Of a DNA stretch of 29,591 nucleotides, positions 29,581 to 29,591 are shown piece by piece. Below the pieces are notes generated by a model. The model did no database searches and was not told the origin of the DNA. It saw only the letters and a program-made list of their open reading frames with translations. The first letter of the stretch is position 1. Every line of letters begins with the position of its first letter. The stretch lies in IMG/VR virus record IMGVR_UViG_3300037587_000240, positions 1-29,591 of that record, one strand, 5' to 3'. Origin of the DNA: a virus. The translations under genes and the position numbers were made by a program.

Positions 29581-29591
29581 GAAAGCAACTA

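Noticed and set aside
1-29591. tRNA genes, integrase and attachment sites
   Set aside because: I saw no cloverleaf-like segments, no tyrosine or serine recombinase motifs and no long direct repeats that would support them.

Overview
The window is part of a tailed double-stranded DNA phage genome (Caudoviricetes) with a short-tailed, podovirus body plan. It is moderately AT-rich and fully gene-packed, with ATGA and TAATG stop/start overlaps nearly everywhere. Host style (frequent TTA/CTA leucine codons, AGGT-type ribosome binding sites) fits a gammaproteobacterium, possibly a marine one; that is inference. No integrase, repressor, tRNA or polymerase gene is visible. Replication genes and any lysogeny genes would lie outside the window.

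Layout. (1) 1-1047: two unrecognised rightward genes closed by an intrinsic terminator. (2) 1063-2457: lysis cassette with a lytic-transglycosylase-like endolysin, a coiled-coil protein with one membrane segment and a holin-like membrane protein. (3) 2498-4827: accessory genes led by an SGNH/GDSL hydrolase, preceded by an extended -10 promoter. (4) 4873-6826: small and large terminase. (5) 6827-8402: a leftward island of nine tiny genes, most of them absent from simple ORF calls, set inside the rightward late block. (6) 8539-24117: the virion block in the order portal, small protein, scaffold, SU10/DUF5309-type coat, two small proteins, gp4-like adaptor, gp10-like hub, fibre-like proteins, gp14-like acetyltransferase-fold protein, three ejection proteins (gp7-, gp20- and gp16-like slots) and tailspike. 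This is P22 gene order, except that the tail-needle (gp26) slot holds a beta-helix-like protein. (7) 24123-24166: strong bidirectional terminator. (8) 24160-29534: a leftward early/middle operon of nucleases (VRR-NUC, YbcO-type), a ParB-like protein, a mini ribbon-helix-helix protein with its own promoter, a YopX-family protein and many small unknown proteins. Four of the latter share a near-identical translation leader.

Together: packaging and head genes build and fill the capsid, gp4/gp10-like proteins close the head, ejection proteins carry DNA into the host, the tailspike and perhaps the SGNH hydrolase act on surface polysaccharide, and the lysis cassette releases progeny. The leftward genes probably act earlier on DNA metabolism and host takeover. 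The least explained parts are the island at 6827-8402 with overlapping opposed promoters, the rightward-only terminators inside the leftward operon, and the repeated leaders of the small-gene cassette.
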